The notes under the pieces are model-generated. The model made no database searches and was not told the origin of the DNA. It was given only the letters and a program-made list of their open reading frames with translations. Position numbers and translations under genes: made by a program. Positions 33,401-40,986 of a DNA stretch of 63,534 nt are shown piece after piece (position 1 is the stretch's first letter; each line of letters starts with the position of its first letter). Source of the DNA: Chloroflexota bacterium (GTDB lineage Bacteria; Chloroflexota; Anaerolineae; Anaerolineales; Villigracilaceae); NCBI GenBank assembly GCA_024434165.1, contig QMIW01000027.1, forward strand, positions 1-63,534, in the 5' to 3' direction.

Positions 33401-34220
33401 AGCAGCCATCCAAAACGAGGGTATCCAATCCTTCGCACACTTTCCCATCGTGGTGGACGGCAAGGTCATCGCCATCTTCAGCGTGGCGTACACCCGCCCC
33501 AACGCGCTCACCAAGGATTCCGCCCGCCTGTTCACGGCGCTGGTCAACCGCGCCGCGCTGTCCATTGCGAACATGGAACTCTTCGAGCAGACCAAGGACC
33601 TGGCGGTGATGGAGGAACGCAACCGCCTCGCCCGGGACCTGCACGACAGCGCAAAGCAGAAGGCATTTGCCGCCCTCGCCCAACTGGGCATCGTCAACGG
33701 CATGGCGCGCGTTGTTCCGCAGGAGGTCGCCCCGCATTTGACCGAAGCGGAGACTTTAATCTACGAAGTGATTCAGGAATTGAACTTCCTGATTCAGGAA
33801 ATTTACCCGATTGCCCTACAGGAAAAGGGACTGCAAACCACCCTGCGGGAGTACGTTTTCGAGTGGGAGCATCGCAATGACGCCATTGTAAACCTGACGA
33901 TCCAGAACGAACGGCAACTGCCGCTCGAAATGGAACAGGCGGTCTACCGCGTCATCCAGGAGGCGCTCGCCAACATTGCCCGTCACAGCAAGGCAAAGCG
34001 GGCGGATATATCGCTCGTTTATAATCATGAAGTGCTCCAGGTAATGATCGCGGACGATGGCTGCGGCTTCGACATGAATCAGAAGGCGAAAGGCATGGGC
34101 TTCCGCTCCATGCGCGAACGCATCAGCAGCATCCGTGGAACGCTTCAGGTGCAAAGCGCGCCCGGTCAGGGAACCCGTCTCATCATCCAGATTCCCACCA
34201 GGAACGGCACAGGAGATTGA
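30477..34220 (+). CDS. Giant hybrid-type sensor: propeller, Y_Y_Y, GAF, histidine kinase
   Basis: A 1247-residue sensor kinase. The N-terminus is a lipoprotein signal (LLSSC, C19). Residues 50-700 hold about 14 two-component-regulator propeller repeats (FLWIGTDDGLNRYDG, LWVGTNGGGLSRYNP and so on), making two seven-bladed propellers outside the cell. A Y_Y_Y domain (about 730-820), a single membrane helix (about 826-846), a coiled linker and a GAF domain (about 880-1025) follow. The kinase is of the HisKA_3 class: MEERNRLARDLHDSAKQ holds the phospho-accepting His, HATPase has DDGCGFD and GMGFRSMRERI. It pairs with the NarL-type regulator 3 bp downstream. Sensing of carbohydrate or polymer is typical for relatives; the ligand here is unknown. 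Confidence 0.92.
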   Translation: MRKILFFWIFLPAILLSSCGTQPAAVEPEQTAPASPPDPAPVSPQEDSFIPYGKNIRFERLSLEEGLSQSVVNVILQDRKGFLWIGTDDGLNRYDGYNFKVYKPETNDPFSLSDRSITAIVEDRSGNLWVATRTGGLNRYDPITGKFIHYTNDKNNDQTIASNRVNALALDENGLWIGTDNGLDYLDLQTYKLTHHPSTASPIKLKSKSISSLFIDSTGRLWIGTLDSGVGYYDPASGTFKTFRNNQYNSNSLSSNRIFSIAEGQTGEIWIGTGNGLNLYNPAENNFIRFKNSRDFPASLAGNVVYALFTDRSGGLWVGTNMGLDRYDPQEGAFIHHQYQPNVPNSLSNNEVRYIYEDDSGVLWVGTYGGGLNKYNRQQDRYAYFRHNPDDPESLSSNLVFAILPDERDQVWVGTIDNGLNLFNPKTETFTRFIHDPGDSATIGSNSVISLYKDRDGVLWVGTGGSLDRYNRGIKTFSHFQPEEADLSDPSRFAVFAILEDSMGSFWVGSNRGLLLFDRETKTFSEYKTGGDDPNYFSSIRINALFEDDDQNLWVGTYDNGLQRINLGTGEVAFYRNNPADTSTLGNNTVLSIYQDTGGTLWVGTNGGGLSRYNPETETFTNFTEYEGLSNNVVYGILEDETGKLWLSTNFGLSRFDPVNRSFRIFTASDGLQSNEFNQNSYAKDRNGTMYFGGINGLNIFVPQEITDNQYTPKIALTSITLDGVPLDGEQTTEYLDTITLTWPQDSFEFEFASFAYEQPSKNQYAYMLEGFDTDWINIDNQRNGRYTNLSGGTYTLRLRGSNSDGVWNEEGVAIQVIVVPPFWETWWFRSLFVILFGLSVAGGLRWRVKSIENQNRELERLVRKRTADLEKRTGEIEALYQADEKILRSVTLNHIFQTLVDVSVSILKADRSVVLTWNEEKRKIMPRVSHGFQAASLAVLNFNQDEGVIGIAVKTGTAVIVADLARASFREDVRAAIQNEGIQSFAHFPIVVDGKVIAIFSVAYTRPNALTKDSARLFTALVNRAALSIANMELFEQTKDLAVMEERNRLARDLHDSAKQKAFAALAQLGIVNGMARVVPQEVAPHLTEAETLIYEVIQELNFLIQEIYPIALQEKGLQTTLREYVFEWEHRNDAIVNLTIQNERQLPLEMEQAVYRVIQEALANIARHSKAKRADISLVYNHEVLQVMIADDGCGFDMNQKAKGMGFRSMRERISSIRGTLQVQSAPGQGTRLIIQIPTRNGTGD

Positions 34221-34223
34221 CGT

Positions 34224-34892
34224 ATGAAACACCATCGCACAAGCATATTGGTCGTGGACGATCATGAAGTGGTACGCAACGGAATCCGTTCCTACCTTGA
34301 AAAGATTTCGGATTTCCACGTGGTCGGCGAAGCGGCTTCCGGCGAAGAGGCGTTGAGCCTGGTCGGCGAGATGATCCCGGATATTGTTCTGCTCGACCTG
34401 ATGATGCCCGGCATGGACGGCATCGAAACCACGCGGCGCATCCGCCAGATCAGCCCGCGCACGAAGGTCGTGGTGTTGACGTCCTATCACGAGGATGCGC
34501 ATATCTTCCCTGCCTTGAAAGCGGGCGCAATTTCCTACATCCTCAAAGACATGAAAATGGACAAACTGGTGGATGTCCTGCACCGCGCCGTGCAAGGCGA
34601 GGTCACGCTCCACCCAAGGGTGGCTTCGCGGGTGCTTCAAAACATCCGCGGCGAGGGCAGCGAACAGCCGCTCTTCACCGAGTTGACCGACCGCGAGACC
34701 GACGTGCTCAAACTCATCGCCAACGGGCTGACCAACAGTCAGATCGCGGAGAAACTGGTCATCAGCGAGAACACCGTCAAGGGGCACGTCAGCAACATCC
34801 TTAGCAAACTGCATTTGGCAGACCGGACGCAGGCGGCGGTTTATGCCTGGCAGCAAGGGATTGTCAGCAGGCAGAGCGAACTGAAAGGATGA
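34224..34892 (+). CDS. NarL/LuxR-family response regulator
   Basis: A 222-residue regulator: receiver domain (residues 8-124) with acidic pocket DD (12-13), phospho-acceptor D in VLLDLMMPGMDG, conserved T/S in VVLTSYHED and K in YILKDM. The C-terminal LuxR helix-turn-helix (about 152-215) reads LTDRETDVLKLIANGLTNSQIAEKL-x-ISENTVKGHVSNIL. It starts 3 bp after the giant kinase, is surely its partner, and ends in a bidirectional terminator. Target genes are unknown; the divergent ABC importer is the nearest candidate. Confidence 0.94.
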   Translation: MKHHRTSILVVDDHEVVRNGIRSYLEKISDFHVVGEAASGEEALSLVGEMIPDIVLLDLMMPGMDGIETTRRIRQISPRTKVVVLTSYHEDAHIFPALKAGAISYILKDMKMDKLVDVLHRAVQGEVTLHPRVASRVLQNIRGEGSEQPLFTELTDRETDVLKLIANGLTNSQIAEKLVISENTVKGHVSNILSKLHLADRTQAAVYAWQQGIVSRQSELKG

Positions 34893-34895
34893 ACA

Positions 34896-34929
34896 AAAAG
34901 GACACTGCACAACCGGCAGTGTCCTTTTT
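34896..34929. terminator. Bidirectional terminator
   Basis: AAAAGGACACTG pairs with CAGTGTCCTTTT; A and T tracts on both sides let it end both the response-regulator operon and the convergent DsbA-like gene. Confidence 0.92.
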
Positions 34930-34949
34930 ACATCCTGATCAAAGCGGGG

Positions 34950-35693
34950 TTACTGCCCCATTTCCGCCAGGGCGGCTTCGATCTCCTGCTGGAAGGCATC
35001 GAAGGGCTGCGCCCCCTGAATGATCCTCGTCTTCGTCTCGCCGTTCACAGTGTAGGAAAGCACAAAGGAAGGCGTGGCTTGAATACCGGCAAGCAGGCCG
35101 TCCTTGCCGTCCTGTTCGACCAGGTCGGCGTACTTCCCTGAATCGAAGCACGAATTGAATTCATCCATATCCAGCCCGATTCGGTCGGCGTATGCGGCGA
35201 TGCGGCGGTCGGTATATGCGCCGACATTTTCACCCGTCTGGTTTGCAAAGAGGATGTCGTGCATCTCCCAGAATTTCCCCTGGTCGCCCGCGCAATAGGC
35301 GGCTTCGGCGGCGGCGGCGGACTCGGCGCCGATGAACGAACCAAAGGAGCGATACACGAAGTACACCGTGCCGTCGGCAATGTAGGTGGAGAGCAGCTGC
35401 TCTTCGGTATTTTCGAAGAAGATGCGGCAGTAGGGGCATTGGAAGTCTGAATATTCTTCGATTTTGATGGGAGCGTCAGGGTCTCCCACTGCATTGAAGT
35501 CCACGTTTGTGCGGGCAATTACCGGCGCATCGGCTATATCGCCGATGGGTTTGAGCATCGGGTAAATGAACAAAAATGCGAGAAAAAGCGCGCCAACCGA
35601 GATCAGGCCAATTCCCAACAGCCTCGAGCGCATCTCTTTGCGCCGGATCTGTTCGCGGCGCATCTGGCGTTTGCTCATTTCTTTGGTATTCAT
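34950..35693 (-). CDS. DsbA/thioredoxin-fold thiol oxidoreductase, membrane-anchored
   Basis: A 247-residue protein. A basic cytoplasmic N-terminus (1-24) precedes one membrane helix (about 25-46), then an extracytoplasmic DsbA-type domain. The active site is FQCPYCRIFFE (C-P-Y-C) and the cis-proline loop is IQATPSFVLS. Further cysteines (AAYCAGD and NSCFDS) may make a second disulfide. Members oxidise or isomerise disulfides of exported proteins, possibly also helping cytochrome c maturation. AGGAGACCGC precedes the ATG. It has its own spacer on both sides. Confidence 0.9.
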   Translation of the reverse strand: MNTKEMSKRQMRREQIRRKEMRSRLLGIGLISVGALFLAFLFIYPMLKPIGDIADAPVIARTNVDFNAVGDPDAPIKIEEYSDFQCPYCRIFFENTEEQLLSTYIADGTVYFVYRSFGSFIGAESAAAAEAAYCAGDQGKFWEMHDILFANQTGENVGAYTDRRIAAYADRIGLDMDEFNSCFDSGKYADLVEQDGKDGLLAGIQATPSFVLSYTVNGETKTRIIQGAQPFDAFQQEIEAALAEMGQ

Positions 35694-35782
35694 GCGGTCT
35701 CCTGTTTGGTTTAAGTTTTATGGCTGAAAAATTCTCCCATGCCAGCGGAGATTTGTCCAGCGAAGCGTTAATACTCTCTTAT

Positions 35783-36625
35783 TTATACCTCGCGCAGACG
35801 CGCATCCATCCAGAGCGTCATGGTCTTGAGCACTTCGGCTTTTTCCGGTTCGTTGTGTATCTCGTGATAACCGCCCTCCCACAGCACAAGGGTGCATTTC
35901 TCTTTTAATGACGCGGCAAACTCGATGCTGCTGGAGGGATAGGCGATGTCATCCTCCTTGCCGTGCATCAGGAGCAAAGGAAGGGGGAATTCGCCCGCAT
36001 GTGCCAGAATCCATTTCGTCACGCCCAGCATGATCTTTCCGAAACCCAGCGATGCCTTGTCGTGCACCAACGGGTCGTTGATATAGGCTTCCACCACTTT
36101 CGGGTCGTGTGAGAGCGCCTTCGCATCCAACCCGCTGGAGAGGATGGTCGTGGGCGTCAGCGAACCGAGCAGGTTGGCAAGGAAAATCTTGAGGGGTTGT
36201 TTTTCGAGCGCGGAATGGAGCGCCGCGCCGGTGGCGATCACACCCTTCACGTCCGGTTTGCGCGTCAGCCCGTAGTAAAGCGCCTGTATCCCTCCCAGGC
36301 TGTGCCCATATAAAAAGAGCGGCATTCCCAAATAGCGGGCGCGCGCCTGCGCCAGCAGGCTGTCAATATCCTGCATGAAATCCTCGATGGAGGAAATATG
36401 CCCGCGCAGACCGCCGGAACGCCCGTGACCGCGCAGGTCATACGTGAACAGAATGAAGCCTTCCTTCCCAAACGCCTCGGCGACATGCGCATACCGCGAA
36501 CTATGTTCGCCCAGCCCATGCACCAGGCAGACCACCGCCTTCGGCTGAATGACCTCCGGTTCCCAAACCTGGGCAAAAATATCCAGCCCGTCGTGCGACT
36601 TCCATTTCAGTTCCTGATGTTTCAT
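35783..36625 (-). CDS. Alpha/beta hydrolase, monoacylglycerol-lipase-like
   Basis: A 280-residue hydrolase of the lysophospholipase/monoacylglycerol lipase (Hydrolase_4) family. Seen: oxyanion-hole H-G motif LVHGLGEHSSRY, nucleophile elbow FLYGHSLGG, acid loop LLLMHGKEDDIAYP and catalytic His in GGYHEIHNEPE, so the Ser-Asp-His triad is complete. No signal peptide. GGAGGG is the ribosome-binding site; the ATG at 36625 overlaps the stop of the V4R gene (ATGA), so the two are coupled. Substrate is most likely a lipid monoester. Confidence 0.9.
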   Translation of the reverse strand: MKHQELKWKSHDGLDIFAQVWEPEVIQPKAVVCLVHGLGEHSSRYAHVAEAFGKEGFILFTYDLRGHGRSGGLRGHISSIEDFMQDIDSLLAQARARYLGMPLFLYGHSLGGIQALYYGLTRKPDVKGVIATGAALHSALEKQPLKIFLANLLGSLTPTTILSSGLDAKALSHDPKVVEAYINDPLVHDKASLGFGKIMLGVTKWILAHAGEFPLPLLLMHGKEDDIAYPSSSIEFAASLKEKCTLVLWEGGYHEIHNEPEKAEVLKTMTLWMDARLREV

Positions 36626-37233
36626 GGGCGCCCTCCAATTGTGATTTTGAATTCGCACCGCCGCGCGCCCATCGCACCGCAGGCGCGTTCTTCGATGTCG
36701 TGCTCCTCGCCCACCGCCCAAAAGAGACACTCCCGAATCAAACCGTGCGTCACGAAACAGACCGGCGCGTCATCGGTTTGATTCAAGGTGGTGGGAGAAG
36801 CCTGGTCAACCAGGAGCAGGTCAAGGTCCAGAGTGTGAACCGTGATGTCTCCCCGTTTCGCTGCGAGGATGCGGGCAAGCAGTTCGAGCGCCTGCCTTCT
36901 CCTGAAAGATTTTGGCAGTCCGCGCAGGAGCGATGCCTGCGCCCTGATTCCAAACGAAGAGTCAGCCAACAAATGCCGCCAAAGACTCGCGCCGATGCGC
37001 AACAGAATCCCGCGCGCGCCGCGCCCGTAATAGGTGCGCAAGGCAGATTGCAGGCGGGCATATTCCTCCGCCGCCTGAACATCGTTCAACGCGGAAAGAT
37101 GTTCGGGCTTCGCCCATTCGCGCGGCAGCCCTGCCTTCGAAAGCACGGCGGAAAAGGTATCCTGCCCGATTTCATCGGAGAGCGTTTCGACGAACCTGCG
37201 CAGCAAGCGTACCGGGAATTCCGTGCGAGCCAT
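36622..37233 (-). CDS. V4R-domain protein
   Basis: A 203-residue protein. The C-terminal half (about 115-198) matches the V4R (4-vinyl reductase) ligand-binding domain, with APVCFVTHGLIRECLFWAVGEEHDIEERACGAMGARRCEFKI and its conserved C-x(n)-C pair near the end. V4R domains bind small hydrophobic ligands and occur in bacteriochlorophyll biosynthesis protein BchJ and in transcription regulators; no pigment genes are present here. The N-terminal half is helical. Coupled to both neighbours: its ATG overlaps the upstream stop by one base and its stop overlaps the lipase start. It could sense a lipid handled by the lipase, which is only inference. Confidence 0.75.
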   Translation of the reverse strand: MARTEFPVRLLRRFVETLSDEIGQDTFSAVLSKAGLPREWAKPEHLSALNDVQAAEEYARLQSALRTYYGRGARGILLRIGASLWRHLLADSSFGIRAQASLLRGLPKSFRRRQALELLARILAAKRGDITVHTLDLDLLLVDQASPTTLNQTDDAPVCFVTHGLIRECLFWAVGEEHDIEERACGAMGARRCEFKITIGGRP

Positions 37234-38093
37234 TAATAGCCGCCTCCGCGAACAAAAACGGGAAAGTATTCGCCCGTGCGCACGAAACCCATCTTTTGAT
37301 AAAGCGCCAGCGAGGCGAGGTTATCTGCCTGTGTGTTTACCGAGAGAGTACGGGGCGAGTGAACGCTCAACTGCCGGATCAAATCCCCGACCAGGGCGGT
37401 TCCAACCCCCAGACCTTGCGCTTCGGGCCGGACTGCGAGCCGGGCGAGGTGCGCCCCAAATGTATTCCCGGTGCTGATCTGATACCCGACTATTTGGAAA
37501 TCGTTTTCCGCCACCGCGGCATGAATGGATTGCGAATACGCTCTTTGAAGCGAATCCAGCGAGTTGTGCCAGAAGGGACCGAACGCCGCCAGATCCAGCT
37601 GTGCGATTGCAAGGAGGTCGCCGGGCTGCATGGGGCGGATGTGGATTCCGGTTGGGGTCGCAGCCGGCGGGGGAGGACCGCCGGGGCGCTGCAGGAGGAC
37701 GATATCCTGCATCCGTTCGAAACCGCTCGAAAGCAGGAGGGATTGGAACCAGGGTTTGACGACAATGGCGGCAATTTGCGCGCGCGGGTTGGCGTGAAAG
37801 GCTTCGGCGCTGGCAACCTCCCAGAGGGCAGACCAGGCTTCGGGTCCAGCAAGATGCGCCTGGTGGGTAAAAAGACGAATCCAGGCTGCATCGGGCGGGT
37901 CTTCCGGGCAGGCAAGGGCGGCAGTGATCAGTCCGCCTTCATCCAACACCCAGTAGTTTTGCGAGCCAATCCATTCAAGAGCGGAGCGCCAATCGAGATG
38001 ACGGTGGGTTTTCGATTCGCGCTGAATGAGGCTGGCGATCTGGCGATGATCCTCTGCGACCGCGCGGCGAACCTGAAGGTTGAGGTTGATCAT
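37233..38093 (-). CDS. GNAT-family N-acetyltransferase (RimI-like)
   Basis: A 286-residue protein with a degenerate N-terminal GNAT half (about 1-140) and an intact C-terminal half (about 150-285): LARLAVRPEAQGLGVGTALVGDLIRQL is acetyl-CoA motif A and LSVNTQADNLASLALYQKMGF is motif B of RimI-type enzymes. Acceptor unknown. The stop shares one base with the V4R start. It is one bp after the upstream TPR gene stop, so four genes (TPR, GNAT, V4R, lipase) form one operon. Confidence 0.87.
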   Translation of the reverse strand: MINLNLQVRRAVAEDHRQIASLIQRESKTHRHLDWRSALEWIGSQNYWVLDEGGLITAALACPEDPPDAAWIRLFTHQAHLAGPEAWSALWEVASAEAFHANPRAQIAAIVVKPWFQSLLLSSGFERMQDIVLLQRPGGPPPPAATPTGIHIRPMQPGDLLAIAQLDLAAFGPFWHNSLDSLQRAYSQSIHAAVAENDFQIVGYQISTGNTFGAHLARLAVRPEAQGLGVGTALVGDLIRQLSVHSPRTLSVNTQADNLASLALYQKMGFVRTGEYFPVFVRGGGY

Positions 38094-38094
38094 T

Positions 38095-38616
38095 TCACTT
38101 GATGAAGCGCAGGAAGAATTTTAGAATGCGTTCGAAAAATCCCGGGTTCTTTTTGACATCGAGCGAACCCATCATCTTGAAAGCGGATTCGGTGATTTTG
38201 CCGGTCTTGAGTTTGATGGCGGCGGCGGATTTCATGACCATGGCGCGCAGGTCGCCTTCGTCAATCTGACCGAACAATTCGGCGGAGCGTTCGTATTTTT
38301 CGAGGGCTTCCTCGTAGCGGTTCAGGGCTTCGAGCGCGGCGGCTTGATTCCCCAATGCCATTGCCTGGCGTTTGAGGTCGTTTGCCCCGGCAAAGGTTTC
38401 ATCGGTGCCGAGGGCGGCTTCGAGCGCTTCCTGCGGGCTGCCCGCCTGCAGCAGAGCGACGCTCAGGTTATTTTGCATTTCAGCCGCCAGCAAGCCGTTG
38501 CGACCGAGGGCGTAGCCTTCCGCCGCGCGGCGGAAATATTCGGCGGCTTCAGAGAAGTTTTTGTTTTCGAAGGCGCGTTTGCCTTCGGCGTCGAGTTGGT
38601 GGGGTTCAAGTGCCAT
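38095..38616 (-). CDS. Small tetratricopeptide-repeat protein
   Basis: A 173-residue helical protein with about three TPR units ([62 protein letters not shown]) and a C-terminal basic/aromatic tail (FFERILKFFLRFIK) that could sit on a membrane. No enzyme motif. First gene of the TPR-GNAT-V4R-lipase run, starting 22 bp after the XRE regulator stop. Confidence 0.8.
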   Translation of the reverse strand: MALEPHQLDAEGKRAFENKNFSEAAEYFRRAAEGYALGRNGLLAAEMQNNLSVALLQAGSPQEALEAALGTDETFAGANDLKRQAMALGNQAAALEALNRYEEALEKYERSAELFGQIDEGDLRAMVMKSAAAIKLKTGKITESAFKMMGSLDVKKNPGFFERILKFFLRFIK

Positions 38617-38638
38617 GTGCGAATTTCAAAATACTCTC

Positions 38639-39313
38639 TTAGAGCGTGATATCCAGCAAGCCTTCGGCAACCGAGCGCAATTTTTCCCTGGACATGCTGC
38701 TGAGTTTCATTGCCAGTTCGAGGTAGGGGCGGTTGACCGGCTGGCAGACGAAATTCTGCACATCTTCGGGCAGTTCAAGGAATTTTTGCATGGCGCGCTG
38801 GCTGTTCATCCACTCGCCCACAGGTCCGCTTTGGTCGAAGAAGGTTTCGATGCGGCTGCCCAGCACCGCCAAAATGCTTTCCAGTTCGGGCACACTCACC
38901 GGGCGTTCGCCCAATTCGTACGATTTCAGCCTCGATTGTGAGATGCCTGTCGTCAAAGAAACCTGGCGGATGGACATGTTTGCCCGGGTGCGTTCCTGCC
39001 GCAGGAGCGCGCCGATCATGCGCTGGCGGAGCGCGATCAGGCGGGCGATATCCGCCGCTTCCATGGGAGAGGGGGCGTCGGACATGGTTTCGTTCCCCCA
39101 GAACTGGGAGATGGGAAGTTTCAGGAAATAAACAAGCGCTTCGAGTTCGGGCAGCGACGGTGAACGACGACCCTCTTCATAAGCGCGGAAGACACCGGGC
39201 TTGACGCCTATGGCATCGGCGCATTCCTTGATGCTGCGGCGTTCTGCCACGCGGGCATCCCGTATCAGCAAGCCGAGTTTCTTTTCACGAATGGTGATTT
39301 GGGCGTTGTTCAT
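38639..39313 (-). CDS. Double-XRE helix-turn-helix regulator
   Basis: A 224-residue protein with two Cro/C1-type helix-turn-helix domains in tandem: the first at about 12-70 (IKECADAIGVKPGVFRAYEEG-RRSPSL) and the second at about 100-155 (MSIRQVSLTTGISQSRLKSYELG-ERPVSV). The C-terminal helical part has no known sensor. Two HTH units suggest binding to paired half-sites as a monomer or dimer. Its promoter has an extended -10 (TGCTATAAT read on the minus strand, 39349-39341) and GAGGAAAC as ribosome-binding site. It probably leads the downstream four-gene run. Confidence 0.85.
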   Translation of the reverse strand: MNNAQITIREKKLGLLIRDARVAERRSIKECADAIGVKPGVFRAYEEGRRSPSLPELEALVYFLKLPISQFWGNETMSDAPSPMEAADIARLIALRQRMIGALLRQERTRANMSIRQVSLTTGISQSRLKSYELGERPVSVPELESILAVLGSRIETFFDQSGPVGEWMNSQRAMQKFLELPEDVQNFVCQPVNRPYLELAMKLSSMSREKLRSVAEGLLDITL

Positions 39314-39340
39314 GTTTCCTCGTTATCGGTGAATGCCCCG

Positions 39341-39349
39341 ATTATAGCA
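39341..39349 (-). promoter_or_regulatory. Extended -10 promoter of the double-XRE gene
   Basis: TGCTATAAT on the minus strand, about 28 bp before the ATG; it lies just beyond the cpaF stop and starts a separate transcript. Confidence 0.6.
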
Positions 39350-39356
39350 GAGTGTT

Positions 39357-40679
39357 TCACCGCCGCGCGGTGGGATCGGGCGCGGGCTTGCCCGTCATGA
39401 AGATTTCGGAGCCCAGTTTGTACCCCGCCGCTTCGAGCCGCGGCGTGAAGAGCGGACGTATGCCGGTGGGTCTCAACTCGCCCAACACCTTTCCATCCTG
39501 CGAGACGCCCGTCTGGTTGAATTTGAAGATGTCGGTGAGGACCACCACATCGCCTTCCATGCCTGCCACCTCGGTGATGGAGGTGACTTTGCGTTGTCCG
39601 TCCTTGAGGCGGGTCTGCTGGACGATCAGGTCAATGGCGGATGAGATCTGCGTCCGCACGACCTTGAGCGGCAGGTCCATGCCCGCCATCAGCACCAGCG
39701 TTTCCAGGCGCGAGAGCGCATCACGCGGACTGTTGGCATGGACGGTGGTGAGCGAGCCGTCGTGCCCGGTGTTCATTGCCTGGAGCATATCGAGGGCTTC
39801 GCCGCCGCGCACCTCCCCCACCACGATGCGGTCGGGACGCATGCGCAGGGAGTTCTTGACCAGGTCGCGGATGGTCACGGCGTGGAGACCGTCCACATTC
39901 GGGGATTTGGTTTCCATGCGCATGACGTGGTCCTGCTGCAACTGCAATTCGGCGGCGTCTTCGATGGTGATGATGCGCTCGTTCTCCGGGATGAAACTGG
40001 AGAGGACGTTCAGAAGCGTGGTCTTGCCGGAGCCGGTCCCGCCGGAAATGACGATATTGAAGCGGGCTTTGACACAGGCTTCCAGAAAGTCCGCCATCTG
40101 GCGCGAGAGCGAACCGAATTCGATCAGGTTTTCGACCGAGAGTTTATCCTTGCGGAATTTGCGGATGGTGATGGAGGGACCGTCAATCGCCACCGGGCGC
40201 ACCACGGCATTGACGCGCGAGCCGTCGGGCAGGCGCGCATCCACCGTGGGAGAGTCGTAATCCACCCGCCGGCCGAGGGGCAGGATAATGCGGTCAATGA
40301 TTCGCAAGACGTGGTCTTCGTCATCGAACACGATGCTGGACTTGGAGAGTTGTCCGCTTTTCTCGACAAAGACCTTCTTGGGACCGTTGACCATGATCTC
40401 GGAGACATCGGGGTCGTCCAACAGGGGCTGGATGGGACCGAAGCCAAGCAGGTCGTTGAAGACCTGTTTGAAGATTTCCCGCTTCACATCCTCCGGGAGT
40501 TTCAACTGCATCTGGTCGAAGATGCGGGTGATGTTTTGATGGATGAACGAATTGCGCTGGGCGGCAGGGACTCCCTCCATTTCGATTGCACGCAGGAGGT
40601 TGTCGGTCAGGTATTTTTTCAGGCGAATCAGGTCCTGCGCCGTCAATCTCTGCGGCATACCGGGCGTTGCGGCGTTCAT
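39357..40679 (-). CDS. cpaF: CpaF/TadA-type secretion ATPase
   Basis: A 440-residue hexameric ATPase of the Tad/Flp pilus and type II/IV secretion superfamily. N-terminal helical part (to about 105), then GPIQPLLDDPDVSEIMVNGP, arginine finger region, Walker A SGGTGSGKTT, aspartate box (ITIEDAAELQL), Walker B MRPDRIVVGEVRGGEALDML and His box (GHDGSLTTVHANS). It should drive pilin assembly at the membrane. The usual membrane partners TadB/TadC and a prepilin are not in the window. Its ATG overlaps the stop of the preceding small gene (ATGA). Confidence 0.94.
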   Translation of the reverse strand: MNAATPGMPQRLTAQDLIRLKKYLTDNLLRAIEMEGVPAAQRNSFIHQNITRIFDQMQLKLPEDVKREIFKQVFNDLLGFGPIQPLLDDPDVSEIMVNGPKKVFVEKSGQLSKSSIVFDDEDHVLRIIDRIILPLGRRVDYDSPTVDARLPDGSRVNAVVRPVAIDGPSITIRKFRKDKLSVENLIEFGSLSRQMADFLEACVKARFNIVISGGTGSGKTTLLNVLSSFIPENERIITIEDAAELQLQQDHVMRMETKSPNVDGLHAVTIRDLVKNSLRMRPDRIVVGEVRGGEALDMLQAMNTGHDGSLTTVHANSPRDALSRLETLVLMAGMDLPLKVVRTQISSAIDLIVQQTRLKDGQRKVTSITEVAGMEGDVVVLTDIFKFNQTGVSQDGKVLGELRPTGIRPLFTPRLEAAGYKLGSEIFMTGKPAPDPTARR

Positions 40680-40975
40680 TCCCCCGCTTCCTTCCCGTTT
40701 TCCTCGTCCACGGGCATGACCCAGACGATCTGATCCTTTTGCACCGCCAGAAACGAGCTGGTGAACGCCTGATTGCCGTCCGCATCATAAATCACGGCAT
40801 TGGTGACCGCCGTGAAATGTTCGCTGTTTTCCATTTCATCCTTGAGGCGTTCCCCCTGCCGCACATGCACCAGCCCGCGAATCAGATGGGTGGTGGTCTG
40901 GAGGATGGAGGGGATGGCGACTTTTTGGATTATGTTGGTGTAATACTTTCCCTTTTCGTCGTATTCGATTGTCAT
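40676..40975 (-). CDS. Small conserved-type protein between cpaE and cpaF
   Basis: A 99-residue soluble protein, beta-rich (NAVIYDADGNQAFTSSFLAVQKDQIVWVMPV), with a T-x(2)-L-I-R-G-x-V-H-V-R-Q-G-E-R-L stretch. It resembles small DUF6812-type proteins that are common beside regulators in this phylum, but the assignment is tentative. Coupled to cpaF by a 4-bp overlap and 11 bp after cpaE, so its role is presumably in the same process. No membrane helix or cysteines. Confidence 0.65.
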   Translation of the reverse strand: MTIEYDEKGKYYTNIIQKVAIPSILQTTTHLIRGLVHVRQGERLKDEMENSEHFTAVTNAVIYDADGNQAFTSSFLAVQKDQIVWVMPVDEENGKEAGE

Positions 40976-40986
40976 GATTCACTCCG

